Assembly (NCBI GenBank): GCA_947631975.1
Contig: CANRNM010000006.1
Location: forward strand, 1 to 34,788
Source: an uncultured Clostridia bacterium
Lineage (GTDB): Bacteria; Bacillota; Clostridia; Lachnospirales; CAG-274
Length of the DNA stretch: 34,788 nt
Direction: 5' to 3'
In this document: one piece after another, positions 6,678 through 15,607 of the stretch
Numbering within the stretch: the stretch's first letter is position 1
Layout of the letters: every line of letters begins with the position of its first letter
The notes under the pieces: model-generated
What the model saw: the letters and a program-made list of their open reading frames with translations, nothing else
Database searches by the model: none
Told to the model about the DNA's origin: nothing
Translations under genes and position numbers: made by a program

Positions 6678-7763
6678 TCAAAGATTTGTGTAATATATGC
6701 CCGTTGCAAGCTGAACGCCTAATGACACAAGCGTTATGGCTATCCAGCAGCAGAAGCCCATGGCTATGGGCTTTCCGCCCTTTTTTATGAGCTCCGCTAT
6801 ATTGGTGTTGAGTCCTATTGCGCACATTGCCATGGCTATAAAGAATTTTGCGAGCCATTTCATGGCAGGCACAAAGCTGTCGGCATAAAGCGCCGTAAAT
6901 CCGCTCTCGGGGATAAGTCCCACAACGGTCGTTATAACGGAAGCGCCTATGAAATAAAGTATAAAGAACGGGAATATGCTCTTTACCGAAAAGCCTCCGC
7001 CCTCGCCCTCTGTCTTTTTTGCCTTTGCCGTTCTGTAAAGAGCCAGCACAAGGGTAATGGGTATGATGGCAAGCGTTCTTGTGAGCTTGACCGTAACGGC
7101 GGATGAAAGTATACCGTCAACACCGTAAATGCTCTCGGCTGTGGACGCTGCCGCCGTAACCGAGGATGTGTCGTTTACAGCCGTTCCCGCGAAAACCGCA
7201 AAGCCTTCCGAGCCCAAGCCTATGGCATGTCCGAGCGTAGGGAAAATGAGCGCCGCAAGCACATTGAAAAGAAATATGACAGAGATTGCCTGCGCCACTT
7301 CCCTGTCGTCGGCGTCTATGACGGGAGCCGCGGCAGCTATTGCGGAGCCTCCGCATATGGACGAGCCAACGCCTATGAGCACGGACACCTTGGAGTCCAT
7401 TTTAAGCGCCTTCATCATTATGTAAGCCACAATGAGCGATGTAGAGACAGTCGAAACTATGACGGGCAGGCTCTTGCCTCCCACGCTCGCTATAGTGCCG
7501 AGGTCAAGCGAAAAGCCAAGTATTATTACAGCCCACTGCAATATTTTCTTGGATGTGAATTTTATGCCCTTAGCAAGGGGATCCTTCGCAGCAAGTGAAG
7601 GCGAAAAAAGCGTTATTATCATACCTATGATTATTGCAAAAACGGGCGCTCCCACCACCTCCAGCGAAAATGAGCCTATGCTCACCGATGAAAGCAGCGT
7701 TGCGGCAGCCGCTATAACTGCGCATATTATTATGCCGCCCGCGTAGTCCTTTATGTTTTTCAT
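6678..7763 (-). CDS. YeiH family putative sulfate exporter (UPF0324)
   Basis: The 361 aa protein is a polytopic membrane protein with about ten hydrophobic segments. Family features include the N-terminal APVFAIIIGMII segment, KILQWAVIILGFSLDL, the glycine/serine-rich VGSSICGGSAIAAAAPVI motif, and GTAVNDTSSVTAA. Members are annotated as putative sulfate or anion exporters; the substrate is not proven. The ORF track starts 18 codons upstream, but the ATG at 7763 is preceded by AAGGAAG at good spacing and gives MKNIKDYAGG, so I use it. It follows galE by 40 bases and ends at a strong terminator. Confidence 0.88.
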   Translation of the reverse strand: MKNIKDYAGGIIICAVIAAAATLLSSVSIGSFSLEVVGAPVFAIIIGMIITLFSPSLAAKDPLAKGIKFTSKKILQWAVIILGFSLDLGTIASVGGKSLPVIVSTVSTSLIVAYIMMKALKMDSKVSVLIGVGSSICGGSAIAAAAPVIDADDREVAQAISVIFLFNVLAALIFPTLGHAIGLGSEGFAVFAGTAVNDTSSVTAAASTAESIYGVDGILSSAVTVKLTRTLAIIPITLVLALYRTAKAKKTEGEGGGFSVKSIFPFFILYFIGASVITTVVGLIPESGFTALYADSFVPAMKWLAKFFIAMAMCAIGLNTNIAELIKKGGKPIAMGFCCWIAITLVSLGVQLATGIYYTNL

Positions 7764-7803
7764 AGTGTTGCTTCCTTTCTGATTTTGATATAATATTTTG
7801 CAA

Positions 7804-8796
7804 TCATCTGTCCTCATAGCCGTTTGGGTGGTTTTTATGCCAGTTCCAAGCGGTTTCTATTATCTGAGTGAGGGAATTGAAGCGGGGCTGCCAATTCAGC
7901 TCACGCATTGCCTTCTCGCTTGTGGCTATGAGCGTAGAGGGATCGCCCGCGCGTCTGCCCTCCACAACAGCCTTTATCTCCCTGCCCGTAACCTTTCTTG
8001 TTTCCTCTACGACCTCTTTTACGCTGAAGCCGGTGCCGTTTCCAAGGTTATATATAGCGCTTGTTTCGTCCCTGAAAAGCTTTTCAATAGCCTTTATATG
8101 AGCATCGGCAAGGTCGGTAACATGTATATAATCTCTCACGCAGGTACCGTCGGGCGTGGGGTAATCGTCGCCGAACATGGCTATCTGCGCCCTCTGACCC
8201 AGAGCTACCTGCAAAATAATGGGTATAAGATGAGTTTCGGGAGAATGGTCCTCGCCTATCTCTCCGCTTATGTGCGCGCCCGCAGCGTTGAAATATCTCA
8301 AAGCTACATACTTTATGCCATACGCCTCGTCGCTCCACTTGAGTATCTTCTCTACGGTGAGCTTCGACTCGCCGTAGGGATTGGTGGGCAGAGTTCTGTC
8401 GCTTTCCAGAATGGGTATATTTTCGGGCTCGCCGTAGGTGGCAGCGGTGGATGAAAAAACAATTTTCTTTACCCCTGCCCTCACCATGGCTTCAAGAAGC
8501 CTTACGGTGCCGTAAACATTGTTGTCAAAATATTTTAAAGGCTCTGTACAGCTTTCGCCCACAAGTGAAAAAGCCGCAAAGTCAATAACGGCGTCAATTT
8601 TATTTTCGGCAAAAACCTTATCCAGAAATTCGGCGTCTCTTAAGTCGCCTATATAGAGCTTAGCGTCCTTATGCACGGCTTTTTTGTGTCCCTTGCAGAG
8701 ATTGTCCGCAACGACGACCTCGTGTCCCTGCTCTATGAGTTCATAGACGGTGTGGCTTCCTATATATCCTGCGCCGCCGCATACAAGTATTTTCAT
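7804..8796 (-). CDS. galE: UDP-glucose 4-epimerase
   Basis: The enzyme interconverts UDP-glucose and UDP-galactose. The 330 aa protein is a short-chain dehydrogenase-like epimerase with the NAD-binding [10 protein letters not shown] at residues 8-17, the catalytic YxxxK in NPYGESK near residue 150, the RYFNAAGA segment, and the C-terminal [13 protein letters not shown] typical of GalE. ATG follows GGGAGGATATGG. A good promoter lies in the end of the preceding HAD gene, so galE may be expressed separately from the upstream operon. Confidence 0.95.
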   Translation of the reverse strand: MKILVCGGAGYIGSHTVYELIEQGHEVVVADNLCKGHKKAVHKDAKLYIGDLRDAEFLDKVFAENKIDAVIDFAAFSLVGESCTEPLKYFDNNVYGTVRLLEAMVRAGVKKIVFSSTAATYGEPENIPILESDRTLPTNPYGESKLTVEKILKWSDEAYGIKYVALRYFNAAGAHISGEIGEDHSPETHLIPIILQVALGQRAQIAMFGDDYPTPDGTCVRDYIHVTDLADAHIKAIEKLFRDETSAIYNLGNGTGFSVKEVVEETRKVTGREIKAVVEGRRAGDPSTLIATSEKAMRELNWQPRFNSLTQIIETAWNWHKNHPNGYEDR

Positions 8797-8830
8797 GATC
8801 CATATCCTCCCAAATTTTAATTTTATATAT

Positions 8831-8859
8831 ATTGTATTACATTTTCATTATGAGGTCAA
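8831..8859 (-). promoter_or_regulatory. Promoter for galE
   Basis: On the minus strand TTGACC (8859-8854) and TACAAT (8836-8831) are separated by exactly 17 bases. The -35 lies inside the last codons of the HAD gene and the -10 just after its stop. This allows galE and the transporter to be transcribed independently. Confidence 0.65.
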
Positions 8860-9481
8860 ATACATTTTCGACCCTATCCGCTATAATGTCGGCTCCCGCT
8901 TTTTTGAGCTCTTCCTCGCTTCCGAAGCCGTAAAGCACACCCATTGAGCTTATGCCGTTCTGCTTTGCGCCTGCAATGTCGTGCTCTCTGTCGCCGACCA
9001 TCAAGGCCTCGTCCTTGGGTATATGATATCTTTCAAGGGCGTAGGCTATTACAGCCGCCTTGCTCGTCCTGGCTCCGTTCAGCTCGCTGCCCGAAACGAA
9101 GTCAAAGTATTTTTTAAGGTCAAATTCTTCAAGTATTATCTCGGCGTATATCCACGGCTTTGATGTTGCGAGCACTACCTTTTTGCCCGCTTTTTTTAGC
9201 CTTGACAAAAGCTCGGGTATGCCGTCGTACACCCTGTTTTCAAATATACCGCGGGGTCCGAAATACTCCCTGTATTTTGTCATGCCTACATGCGACTGCT
9301 CCTCGCTCAAGCCCGCAAATTCCATAAAGGACTGTCTGAGGGGAGGACCTATATATTTGTAGAGCTCCGCCCTGTCCTGCGTATGTATGCCGAAATATTC
9401 AAGGGCGTAGTTCACACCGCCCGTTATGCCCTCGGCGGGGTCTGTGAGCGTGCCGTCCAAATCAAACAAAATATATTCCAT
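8837..9481 (-). CDS. HAD superfamily phosphatase (phosphoglycolate phosphatase-like)
   Basis: The 214 aa protein carries all HAD motifs: motif I DLDGTLTD near residue 7 with the nucleophile Asp, motif II VLATSK, a conserved Lys in RTSKAAV, and motif [21 protein letters not shown]. The alpha-helical cap between motifs I and II places it with the Gph/PpaX-like group. Substrate could be phosphoglycolate, pyrophosphate or another small phosphate ester. It starts 2 bases after pncB with only a weak AAGGAA site inside pncB, suggesting translational coupling. A role in nucleotide or NAD salvage alongside pncB is possible but is inference. Confidence 0.88.
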   Translation of the reverse strand: MEYILFDLDGTLTDPAEGITGGVNYALEYFGIHTQDRAELYKYIGPPLRQSFMEFAGLSEEQSHVGMTKYREYFGPRGIFENRVYDGIPELLSRLKKAGKKVVLATSKPWIYAEIILEEFDLKKYFDFVSGSELNGARTSKAAVIAYALERYHIPKDEALMVGDREHDIAGAKQNGISSMGVLYGFGSEEELKKAGADIIADRVENVFDLIMKM

Positions 9482-9483
9482 AT

Positions 9484-10932
9484 TTATTTACCCATTTCCT
9501 TAAGCAAATTCATCTTTATATCATAGAGCTTTTTTGAAAGGTCTACATAAACGTCGTGAGGATTTACAAGGCGCCTTGTCTCGCTCCAGAGCGTATCCAG
9601 CTCCGAAAGGCAATAATCCCTTATTTCCATGACGGGCTTAGGCTCGTATACGCATTCGCCCTTTATAAAAAGCGGTATCATAAGCTCTCTCAATTTATAT
9701 GTGCCCGCCTTCATGACGGTCTTTTTCCAGCTTTCCTTTGAGTCGAAAAGCACAAGGTCGTCATTTTCGCTGTAGCTCTCCTCCTCAAGACATATGAGGT
9801 CTGCCTTTATCTTGTTGGGCTCTTTTTCGTACACCCTTATTATCTTTTTGTTGCAGGGATTTGTAACCTTTTCCGTGTTCTCGGAAAGCTTTATTTTGGG
9901 CTCGAATTTGCCGTCCTTCATTATAGCCGCAAGCTTATAAACTCCGCCGAAGGAGGGGCAGTCCTTTGCCGTTATCAAATTGGTTCCTACGCCCCAGGAG
10001 GTTATTTTTGCGCCCTGGTGCTGCTTAAGGCTCTCTATAAGGTGCTCGTCAAGGTCGTTTGAAGCGGATATAACGGCGTCCTCAAAGCCCGCATTGTCGA
10101 GCATTTTTCTGGCTTCCTTTGAAAGATATGCCAGATCTCCGCTGTCAAGCCTTATGCCGTAGTTTTTAAGCTCTATACCGCTTTCGCGCATCTCGGTGAA
10201 CACCTTTATTGCATTCGGCACGCCCGATTTAAGAGTATCGTATGTGTCCACAAGCAATATGCAGGCGTTGGGATAGAGCTCGGCATATTTCTTAAAAGCA
10301 GTATACTCGTCGCCGAAGCTCATTATCCAGCTGTGGGCGTGAGTGCCCTTAACGGGGATATCGAAAAGCTTGCCCGCAAGCACATTGCTCGTGGCTATAC
10401 ATCCGCCTATTACAGCCGCCCTTGCGCCGTATGTGCCCGCGTCGGGACCCTGAGCGCGCCTTAAGCCGAATTCCATAACGCCGTCGCCCTGAGCGGCGTA
10501 GCACACTCTGGACGCCTTTGTGGCTATGAGGCTTTGATGATTCATTATATTAAGTATGGCAGTTTCCACAAGCTGAGCCTCCATAATGGGCGCAATCACC
10601 TTTATCATAGGTTCTCTTGGAAAAATGACGCTGCCCTCGGGTATGGCGTAAATATCACCGCTGAAGCGGAAATCCTTAAGATAATCTATAAAATCAGCCG
10701 AAAAAATGCCCAGACTAGAAAGATAATCTATATCCGACTTGTCAAAGTGCAGATTTTTTATATATTCTACTACCTGCTCCACACCGCAGCATACGGCATA
10801 GCCGCTGCCAAAGGGATTTGTGCGGTAAAAGGCATCGAATACCACCGTTTCATTCTTATGTTTATTGTTGAAATAAGCCTGCATCATAGTAAGCTCGTAT
10901 AAGTCCGTAAGTAGGGTGAGATTTTCTTTCAT
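9484..10932 (-). CDS. pncB: Nicotinate phosphoribosyltransferase
   Basis: The enzyme makes nicotinate mononucleotide from nicotinate, PRPP and ATP in the NAD salvage (Preiss-Handler) pathway. The 482 aa protein has the family start LLTDLYELTMMQAYF, the FGLRRAQGPDAG segment, the catalytic-region GTHAHSWIMSFGDE, and the phosphate-binding region LVDTYDTLKSG followed by GIRLDSGDLAYLS and VGTNLITA. ATG follows AGGAGG. nadK and nadD-yqeK, two further NAD genes, are elsewhere in the window but not in the same operon. Confidence 0.95.
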   Translation of the reverse strand: MKENLTLLTDLYELTMMQAYFNNKHKNETVVFDAFYRTNPFGSGYAVCCGVEQVVEYIKNLHFDKSDIDYLSSLGIFSADFIDYLKDFRFSGDIYAIPEGSVIFPREPMIKVIAPIMEAQLVETAILNIMNHQSLIATKASRVCYAAQGDGVMEFGLRRAQGPDAGTYGARAAVIGGCIATSNVLAGKLFDIPVKGTHAHSWIMSFGDEYTAFKKYAELYPNACILLVDTYDTLKSGVPNAIKVFTEMRESGIELKNYGIRLDSGDLAYLSKEARKMLDNAGFEDAVISASNDLDEHLIESLKQHQGAKITSWGVGTNLITAKDCPSFGGVYKLAAIMKDGKFEPKIKLSENTEKVTNPCNKKIIRVYEKEPNKIKADLICLEEESYSENDDLVLFDSKESWKKTVMKAGTYKLRELMIPLFIKGECVYEPKPVMEIRDYCLSELDTLWSETRRLVNPHDVYVDLSKKLYDIKMNLLKEMGK

Positions 10933-10944
10933 TTTTTCCTCCTG

Positions 10945-11757
10945 TTAAAAAATACCTTTTTCAATATAGCTTTCCATAACGCCCGTGATGACCGCATAGC
11001 GCCCCATTATCTCCATAAAGGACAGCAACGAAAAAACAAGCGATATGTTGCTGAGCGTTTTGTTATGCGTCTTTATATAAAGACAAAAACCGAGCGCCGT
11101 TGTAACAAGCGTAAGGGCAAGAGAGAATTTATAAAAAAGCTCTCCTCCGCCCGCGAGCATGAACACAGCGCCGTTAATAACGGACAGCGCCGATACTGCG
11201 CAGAACAGGCGCTCGCCCTTTGTGAAATTGCGCGCGAATATGCAAAACAGCGCAGCCGCGCACACACATATCATGACAGCCCTTGATATAAAGGGACTTA
11301 TTTCAAACACGCCGTAATACAGGCTTAGCGCTATGCTCTCGGATATCCTGCCGAAAACAAAGTCCATATATCTGTAAAAAACAAGCGTGAAAACAACGCA
11401 GAGCAGTATATAAATTTTATTAAGCAATGTAAAGCTCTTGTCCTCGCAGGTCTGTCTGTAAAGCCACACGCTTGCTGTATTCACAAGAGCAACGGCTATA
11501 GTGTGGGGCAGAATATTCAGTCTGCCGAAGGGCAGCAAAATTGAAACAACAGTCCACAAAAGCATAAGGCAGAGGCAGGCTGATATTTTTTTGCCGAATT
11601 TATAAAAACCGTTTCTGCCGAAGCTGTAAGCCCACTTCTGGCGGAAGCTGCCTTCCTTATAAATGCCTTCCTCCCACATTATCTGCGTCTGTGTTCTGTT
11701 GTCCTCGCCGGTGTCATAAAACCGCGACAGGTCGTTTATATCTCTGTCAGACGCCAT
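10945..11757 (-). CDS. Polytopic membrane protein, unknown function
   Basis: I do not recognise a family. The 270 aa protein has a hydrophilic N-terminus of about 55 residues (DINDLSRFYDTGEDNRTQTQ and on) ending in a basic/aromatic stretch (FGRNGFYKFGKKI), then about seven hydrophobic segments (for instance CLCLMLLWTVVSILLPF, AVMICVCAAALFCIFA, LSVINGAVFMLAGGG). No enzymatic motif is visible. It has a clear GAGGTGA ribosome binding site and lies 13 bases after rluD and 12 before pncB, so it is co-expressed with them. The cytoplasmic N-terminal tail may be a docking segment, which is speculation. Confidence 0.75.
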   Translation of the reverse strand: MASDRDINDLSRFYDTGEDNRTQTQIMWEEGIYKEGSFRQKWAYSFGRNGFYKFGKKISACLCLMLLWTVVSILLPFGRLNILPHTIAVALVNTASVWLYRQTCEDKSFTLLNKIYILLCVVFTLVFYRYMDFVFGRISESIALSLYYGVFEISPFISRAVMICVCAAALFCIFARNFTKGERLFCAVSALSVINGAVFMLAGGGELFYKFSLALTLVTTALGFCLYIKTHNKTLSNISLVFSLLSFMEIMGRYAVITGVMESYIEKGIF

Positions 11758-11770
11758 AATATCACCTCGT

Positions 11771-12688
11771 TTAGTCTTTTTTGCTCCTCAATATATCCAA
11801 AATTTTGCCGAAATAGGCGGGAGGCTCCGCCCTAAACTCCATATATTCTCCCGATACGGGGTGAACAAAGCCCAGCACGCCCGCATGGAGCATCTGTCCC
11901 TCCAGGCTGAAAAGCTGTTTCTTGGGACCGTAAACGGGGTCGCCCAGGAGAGGATGACCTATATAAGCCATGTGCACTCTTATCTGATGCGTTCTGCCCG
12001 TTTCAAGCCTGAGTTCTATATAAGTAAGCTTGCCCAGAGGCTCCAGCACTCTGTAGTGAGTAACGGCAGTCCGTCCTCCTCGGGAGAGCACAGCCATTTT
12101 CTTTCTGTCATTCTGCGAACGCCCTATGTTGGCATCTACCGTGCCTTCGGGCTCGTCGAAGCCGTTATACACTACGGCTTCGTATATCCTTTTCATGGAG
12201 TGCTCCGCAAGCTGAAGGCTCAATCCCCTATGGGCAGCGTCCGACTTGGCTATTACGAGCACACCGCTTGTATCCTTATCTATCCTGTGGACAATGCCGG
12301 GACGCAGAACACCGTTTATGCCCGAAAGTCTGTCCCCGCAGTGATACATGAGCGCATTTACAAGCGTACCCGTGTAATGCCCCGGAGCGGGATGCACGAC
12401 CATATTCTGAGGCTTATTCACTACAATAAGGTCGTCGTCCTCAAAGAGGATATCAAGGGGGATATTCTCGGGCTCTATGCTCACGCCCTCGGGCTCGGGC
12501 ATATCCGCCTCTATTATGTCGTTTTGCCTCAGCTTATAATTCTTGCTTTTGATTTCTCCGTTGACCCTAACAAAGCCCTTTTCTATAAGGCGCTGTATTG
12601 CGGAGCGGGATATATCCTCCAGCTCCTCGTTAAGAAACATATCTATTCTTTTGTTTATGTCCTCGGCTTCTATGCTGTAAACTTCCAT
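11771..12688 (-). CDS. rluD: RluA family 23S rRNA pseudouridine synthase (RluD-like)
   Basis: The 305 aa protein has an N-terminal S4 domain (RSAIQRLIEKGFVRVNG, residues about 28-45) and a pseudouridine synthase domain with the catalytic Asp in HRIDKDTSGVLV near residue 138. VVNKPQNMVVHP and LETGRTHQIRVHMAYIGHPLLGD are also conserved. It probably isomerises uridines in helix 69 of 23S rRNA. The stop of lspA abuts its ATG and its SD GGGAGG is inside lspA, the common lspA-rluD pairing of Firmicutes. Confidence 0.93.
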   Translation of the reverse strand: MEVYSIEAEDINKRIDMFLNEELEDISRSAIQRLIEKGFVRVNGEIKSKNYKLRQNDIIEADMPEPEGVSIEPENIPLDILFEDDDLIVVNKPQNMVVHPAPGHYTGTLVNALMYHCGDRLSGINGVLRPGIVHRIDKDTSGVLVIAKSDAAHRGLSLQLAEHSMKRIYEAVVYNGFDEPEGTVDANIGRSQNDRKKMAVLSRGGRTAVTHYRVLEPLGKLTYIELRLETGRTHQIRVHMAYIGHPLLGDPVYGPKKQLFSLEGQMLHAGVLGFVHPVSGEYMEFRAEPPAYFGKILDILRSKKD

Positions 12689-13156
12689 TTATCCCGCCTC
12701 CCTGCGTGTGTCCGAAACAAAAACGCCTATAACAAGCAGAAACGCTCCCAAGCACACGCATATATCCGCAAAGTTGAACACGGGATAGTCATAGCCGAAT
12801 ATATAAAAATTGAGCATATCCACAACAAAGCCCCTGAAAAGCCTGTCTGCCATATTGCCCAGAGCGCCCGAGCATATGAGCACTAAAGCGGGCTTTATTA
12901 AAGTCTTTTCACTGCCCAGCTTTATATAGTAATATATGCACACCGCCAGCACAACAAGCGTGAGCGCTATAAAAAACCACTTGGCATTTTGAAGCATACC
13001 GAAGGCTGCGCCCCTGTTTTCAACATAGGTGAGGCTGAAAAAGTTTTTTATTATGTCTATATTGCCCACGGGCTTTAGATAGGCTATTGTGATATATTTT
13101 ATTATCTGATCCGAAAGCACAAGCGCCGCCGTAAAAACAACGGGCAGAAAAAACAT
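12689..13156 (-). CDS. lspA: Signal peptidase II (lipoprotein signal peptidase)
   Basis: LspA is the membrane aspartyl protease that cuts signal peptides from prolipoproteins. The 155 aa protein has four membrane helices and both conserved motifs: GALGNMADRLFRGFVVDMLNF with the first catalytic Asp, and PVFNFADICVCLGAFLL with the second. ATG follows AAAGGAGAG. It lies directly behind the aroB terminator with no clear promoter of its own, so its expression may need read-through. A lipoprotein substrate candidate is encoded at 3841. Confidence 0.95.
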   Translation of the reverse strand: MFFLPVVFTAALVLSDQIIKYITIAYLKPVGNIDIIKNFFSLTYVENRGAAFGMLQNAKWFFIALTLVVLAVCIYYYIKLGSEKTLIKPALVLICSGALGNMADRLFRGFVVDMLNFYIFGYDYPVFNFADICVCLGAFLLVIGVFVSDTRREAG

Positions 13157-13171
13157 ACATATCTCTCCTTT

Positions 13172-13207
13172 TATAAAAATGACCCATTACGCTCCGCAAT
13201 GGGTCAT
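13172..13207 (-). terminator. Terminator or attenuator between aroB and lspA
   Basis: ATGACCCATT and AATGGGTCAT form a perfect 10-bp stem with a 9-base loop. On the minus strand the stem is followed by TTTTTATAA and then directly by the lspA ribosome binding site. It ends the division/aroB operon or regulates read-through into lspA. Confidence 0.8.
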
Positions 13208-13212
13208 ATGTT

Positions 13213-14295
13213 TTACTTACAGATATATTCAAGCGCCGCTTTTATTTCAGCCTCTCCCGCGGTCTTGTCGGAATAAGCATCCCCTATGCTCCTCAAAACC
13301 ACAATGCTTATTACGCCGTTCTTGGTCTTTTTGTCATTGAACATCTGAGCATATATGGCTGATATGTCAAAATCATGTATGCCGACGGGAAGCTCGAAAT
13401 ATTCCAGAAGCTCCCTGCACCTTTGTATATCCTCGGAGGATACCGTTCCTCTGCTGTGAGAAAAGCAGAGAGCCGCAAGCATACCCACGGCAACACATTC
13501 GCCATGGAGCATTTTAAAATCGGACAAGGTTTCAATGGAATGACCGAAGGTATGACCGAAGTTCAATATCTCTCTTAAGCCCGTTTCCTTCTCGTCCCTG
13601 CTCACAACGTCTGACTTTATTCTGCACGAGCCGTAAACGACCTCCGCAAGAGCGCCACTGTCGAGAGCCTTTATCTTTTCCCTGTTTTCAAGGAAAAAGT
13701 CCAGATAGCTCTTGTCGCGTATATAGCCGTGCTTCACAGCCTCGGCAAGTCCTGCCGCCACCTCTCTGTAGGGAAGAGTATTCAATGTGGAGGTGTTGAT
13801 ATATACAAAGTCGGGCTGATAGAAAGCACCCACCATATTTTTGTTGCCAAGGAAGTCAACGCCCGTCTTTCCGCCCACGCTGCTGTCCACTTGGGCAAGC
13901 AGAGTTGTGGGGAGCTGAACAAAGCTTATGCCCCTCATATAGGTAGCGGCGGCAAAGCCGCACATATCGCCCGCAACGCCTCCGCCAAGGGCAATGAGCA
14001 CCGATTTTCTGTCCAGATGATTGTCTATAAAAAATTTATAAAAATCGGATATTGTGGAGAGGTTTTTGCTGTTTTCGCCCGCCTTGAAGGCATATCTTGA
14101 TATCCTTGTGAAATGACCCTCGAGCAAAGCCGTTATTTCATCGGCATAAATCGGCTCCACATTGGTATCCGTTATTATACACACGCTCCTGCCCGTAAGC
14201 CCCGCTTCCTCAAAGGCGGAGAGCAGAGAACCGTAGCTGCTGTCAATATATATGGGGTATTTCTTTATACCCGTGTCTACGCTTAATATTTTCAT
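13213..14295 (-). CDS. aroB: 3-dehydroquinate synthase
   Basis: AroB converts DAHP to 3-dehydroquinate in the shikimate pathway, using NAD and a divalent metal. The 360 aa protein has VLIALGGGVAGDMCGFAAATYMRG for NAD binding, QLPTTLLAQVDSSVGGKTGVD, the metal site region EAVKHG and NFGHTFGHSIE. The ORF track begins 23 codons upstream, inside divIVA; the ATG at 14295 gives the expected MKILSVDTG start and lies 1 base after the divIVA stop behind AGGAAAAG. It is the last gene of the division operon and is followed by a terminator. No other shikimate gene is in the window. Confidence 0.93.
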   Translation of the reverse strand: MKILSVDTGIKKYPIYIDSSYGSLLSAFEEAGLTGRSVCIITDTNVEPIYADEITALLEGHFTRISRYAFKAGENSKNLSTISDFYKFFIDNHLDRKSVLIALGGGVAGDMCGFAAATYMRGISFVQLPTTLLAQVDSSVGGKTGVDFLGNKNMVGAFYQPDFVYINTSTLNTLPYREVAAGLAEAVKHGYIRDKSYLDFFLENREKIKALDSGALAEVVYGSCRIKSDVVSRDEKETGLREILNFGHTFGHSIETLSDFKMLHGECVAVGMLAALCFSHSRGTVSSEDIQRCRELLEYFELPVGIHDFDISAIYAQMFNDKKTKNGVISIVVLRSIGDAYSDKTAGEAEIKAALEYICK

Positions 14296-14296
14296 T

Positions 14297-14809
14297 TTAC
14301 TTTTCCTGTTCCGTCTGCTCGAAGTCCTCTTTGTTTTCATCAAGTATATTGATGTGAGTTTCAAGCATATTTCTAAGCAAATTCTTTACCCTTATGTATT
14401 CCGAGCGAGCCTTCGATATCTCCGTATGCACATCGGCAAGCTCATTGTTTGCCTCGCTCATCATTTCCATTATTTTGTTCTGGGCGTCGAGTATTATATT
14501 CTTAGCCCTTTCCTCTGCCACATTTACTATATGCTCCGCATTTGAAGTGGCGTTTTTAACGGTGTCGTCAGCCGTCTTTTCGGCGCGCACGATAGAGCTC
14601 TTTATGGTGTCCTCAAGCCCCTTGTAGTGATTGATTATGTCGTCCTTGGATGCAAGAGCGTCCTTCATTTTGGCATTCTCGCTGTAGAGCTTTTCAAACT
14701 CCATTATTACCTTGTCCAGAAAGAGGTCTACCTCCTCGCTGGAATAGCCCTTAAAGGGTGTTTTCTTAAATTCCACAGTTTCGATGTCCAAAGGTGTAAG
14801 TGAGCTCAT
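14297..14809 (-). CDS. divIVA: DivIVA domain cell-division/polar-growth protein
   Basis: DivIVA binds negatively curved membrane at septa and poles and recruits partners. The 170 aa protein begins LTPLDIETVEFKKTPFKGYSSEEVDLFLDKV, the conserved N-terminal DivIVA domain, followed by a long coiled coil (residues about 30-150). ATG follows AAGGAGGATGAAATT. It lies at its usual place downstream of ylmH in the ylm cluster and is translationally close to aroB. Confidence 0.93.
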   Translation of the reverse strand: MSSLTPLDIETVEFKKTPFKGYSSEEVDLFLDKVIMEFEKLYSENAKMKDALASKDDIINHYKGLEDTIKSSIVRAEKTADDTVKNATSNAEHIVNVAEERAKNIILDAQNKIMEMMSEANNELADVHTEISKARSEYIRVKNLLRNMLETHINILDENKEDFEQTEQEK

Positions 14810-14824
14810 AATTTCATCCTCCTT

Positions 14825-15604
14825 TTATTTGTATACCGATACGTTTATAAGTATCCTGTCTTTTTTGGTTATGCCCATGACCTCGTTAAGCTTTATCCTG
14901 CCGAAGCCCCTTAGCGTAACAACATCGCCCGCCTCCACGCCGTGGGAGGGTGAGAGCGTCTTTTTCCAGTTGATATAGACCTTTTCGCCCTTTATAAGCT
15001 CCGAAGCACGTCCCCGCGATATGTTGAACGCTCCGCCCAAAAGCGCGTCGAGCCTTAAGCTCGGAAGCGTTATTTTTTTCTCCGCCGCCTCGGAGGGCTT
15101 GGGAGAAAATGAAGAAAGTATTTTTACATTTACCTTTGTATGCCCCACTCTTTCGAGGTTTACGGCAATGTAATCCGCCACGTCCCCGTCAACATATATG
15201 ACGGCTCTGCCCTCTTCGGTTATTATATCGCCCGTCTTTTCACGCGTTATGCCAAGCCCCAGCACGGAGCCCAGAAAGTCCCTGTGAGTAAGCGTTTTGC
15301 TGTACTTTGCGTTATAGCTTATCTCAACGGGCGTTATGGGGAAAAGGGAGTTGTCCGCAGCCGAAAACTCCGGGAAAAACCCCAGCATTACCCTTTCGCT
15401 CTCCTCATAGCCTCCGTATATGAATATCGCGCAGTCGGGGCAGGAAAGCTTATCCTTTATGCCATGCGCTCTGTATGGGTCCATAAAAGCCGTGAATGTA
15501 GGAGCAAATGTCTTTTTGGCAAGCTCCATACGGTCATAGACCTTAGCCGCAGAAAGCCTGTCCTCTCCGTCGCCGAACGAGGCGAGAAAATCCTTCCTGT
15601 TCAT
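14825..15604 (-). CDS. ylmH: YlmH family S4-domain RNA-binding protein
   Basis: The 259 aa protein has the YlmH N-terminal domain (FTAFMDPYRAHGI, then IFIYGGYEESERVMLGFFP) and a C-terminal S4 domain from about residue 180 (LRLDALLGGAFNISRGRASELIKG, then GDVVTLRGFGRIKL). In Bacillus YlmH is encoded in the division cluster and has been linked to ribosome-associated functions. The ATG lies 3 bases after the yggT stop and has no visible SD (the upstream bases are AATATTCTAAGCC), so translation is probably coupled to yggT. Confidence 0.92.
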   Translation of the reverse strand: MNRKDFLASFGDGEDRLSAAKVYDRMELAKKTFAPTFTAFMDPYRAHGIKDKLSCPDCAIFIYGGYEESERVMLGFFPEFSAADNSLFPITPVEISYNAKYSKTLTHRDFLGSVLGLGITREKTGDIITEEGRAVIYVDGDVADYIAVNLERVGHTKVNVKILSSFSPKPSEAAEKKITLPSLRLDALLGGAFNISRGRASELIKGEKVYINWKKTLSPSHGVEAGDVVTLRGFGRIKLNEVMGITKKDRILINVSVYK

Positions 15605-15607
15605 GGC

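Noticed and set aside
5170-6680. Phage attachment duplication of the tRNA-Leu 3' end flanking the lysis cassette
   Set aside because: I looked for a second copy of the tRNA 3' end beyond the cassette and saw none, so integration by tRNA recombination is not supported.
7798-8454. 218 aa plus-strand ORF antisense to galE
   Set aside because: galE motifs are complete on the minus strand; this is a mirror frame.
11861-12886. 341 aa plus-strand ORF antisense to rluD and lspA
   Set aside because: Both antisense partners carry clear family motifs; the shadow ORF has no ribosome binding site or domain.
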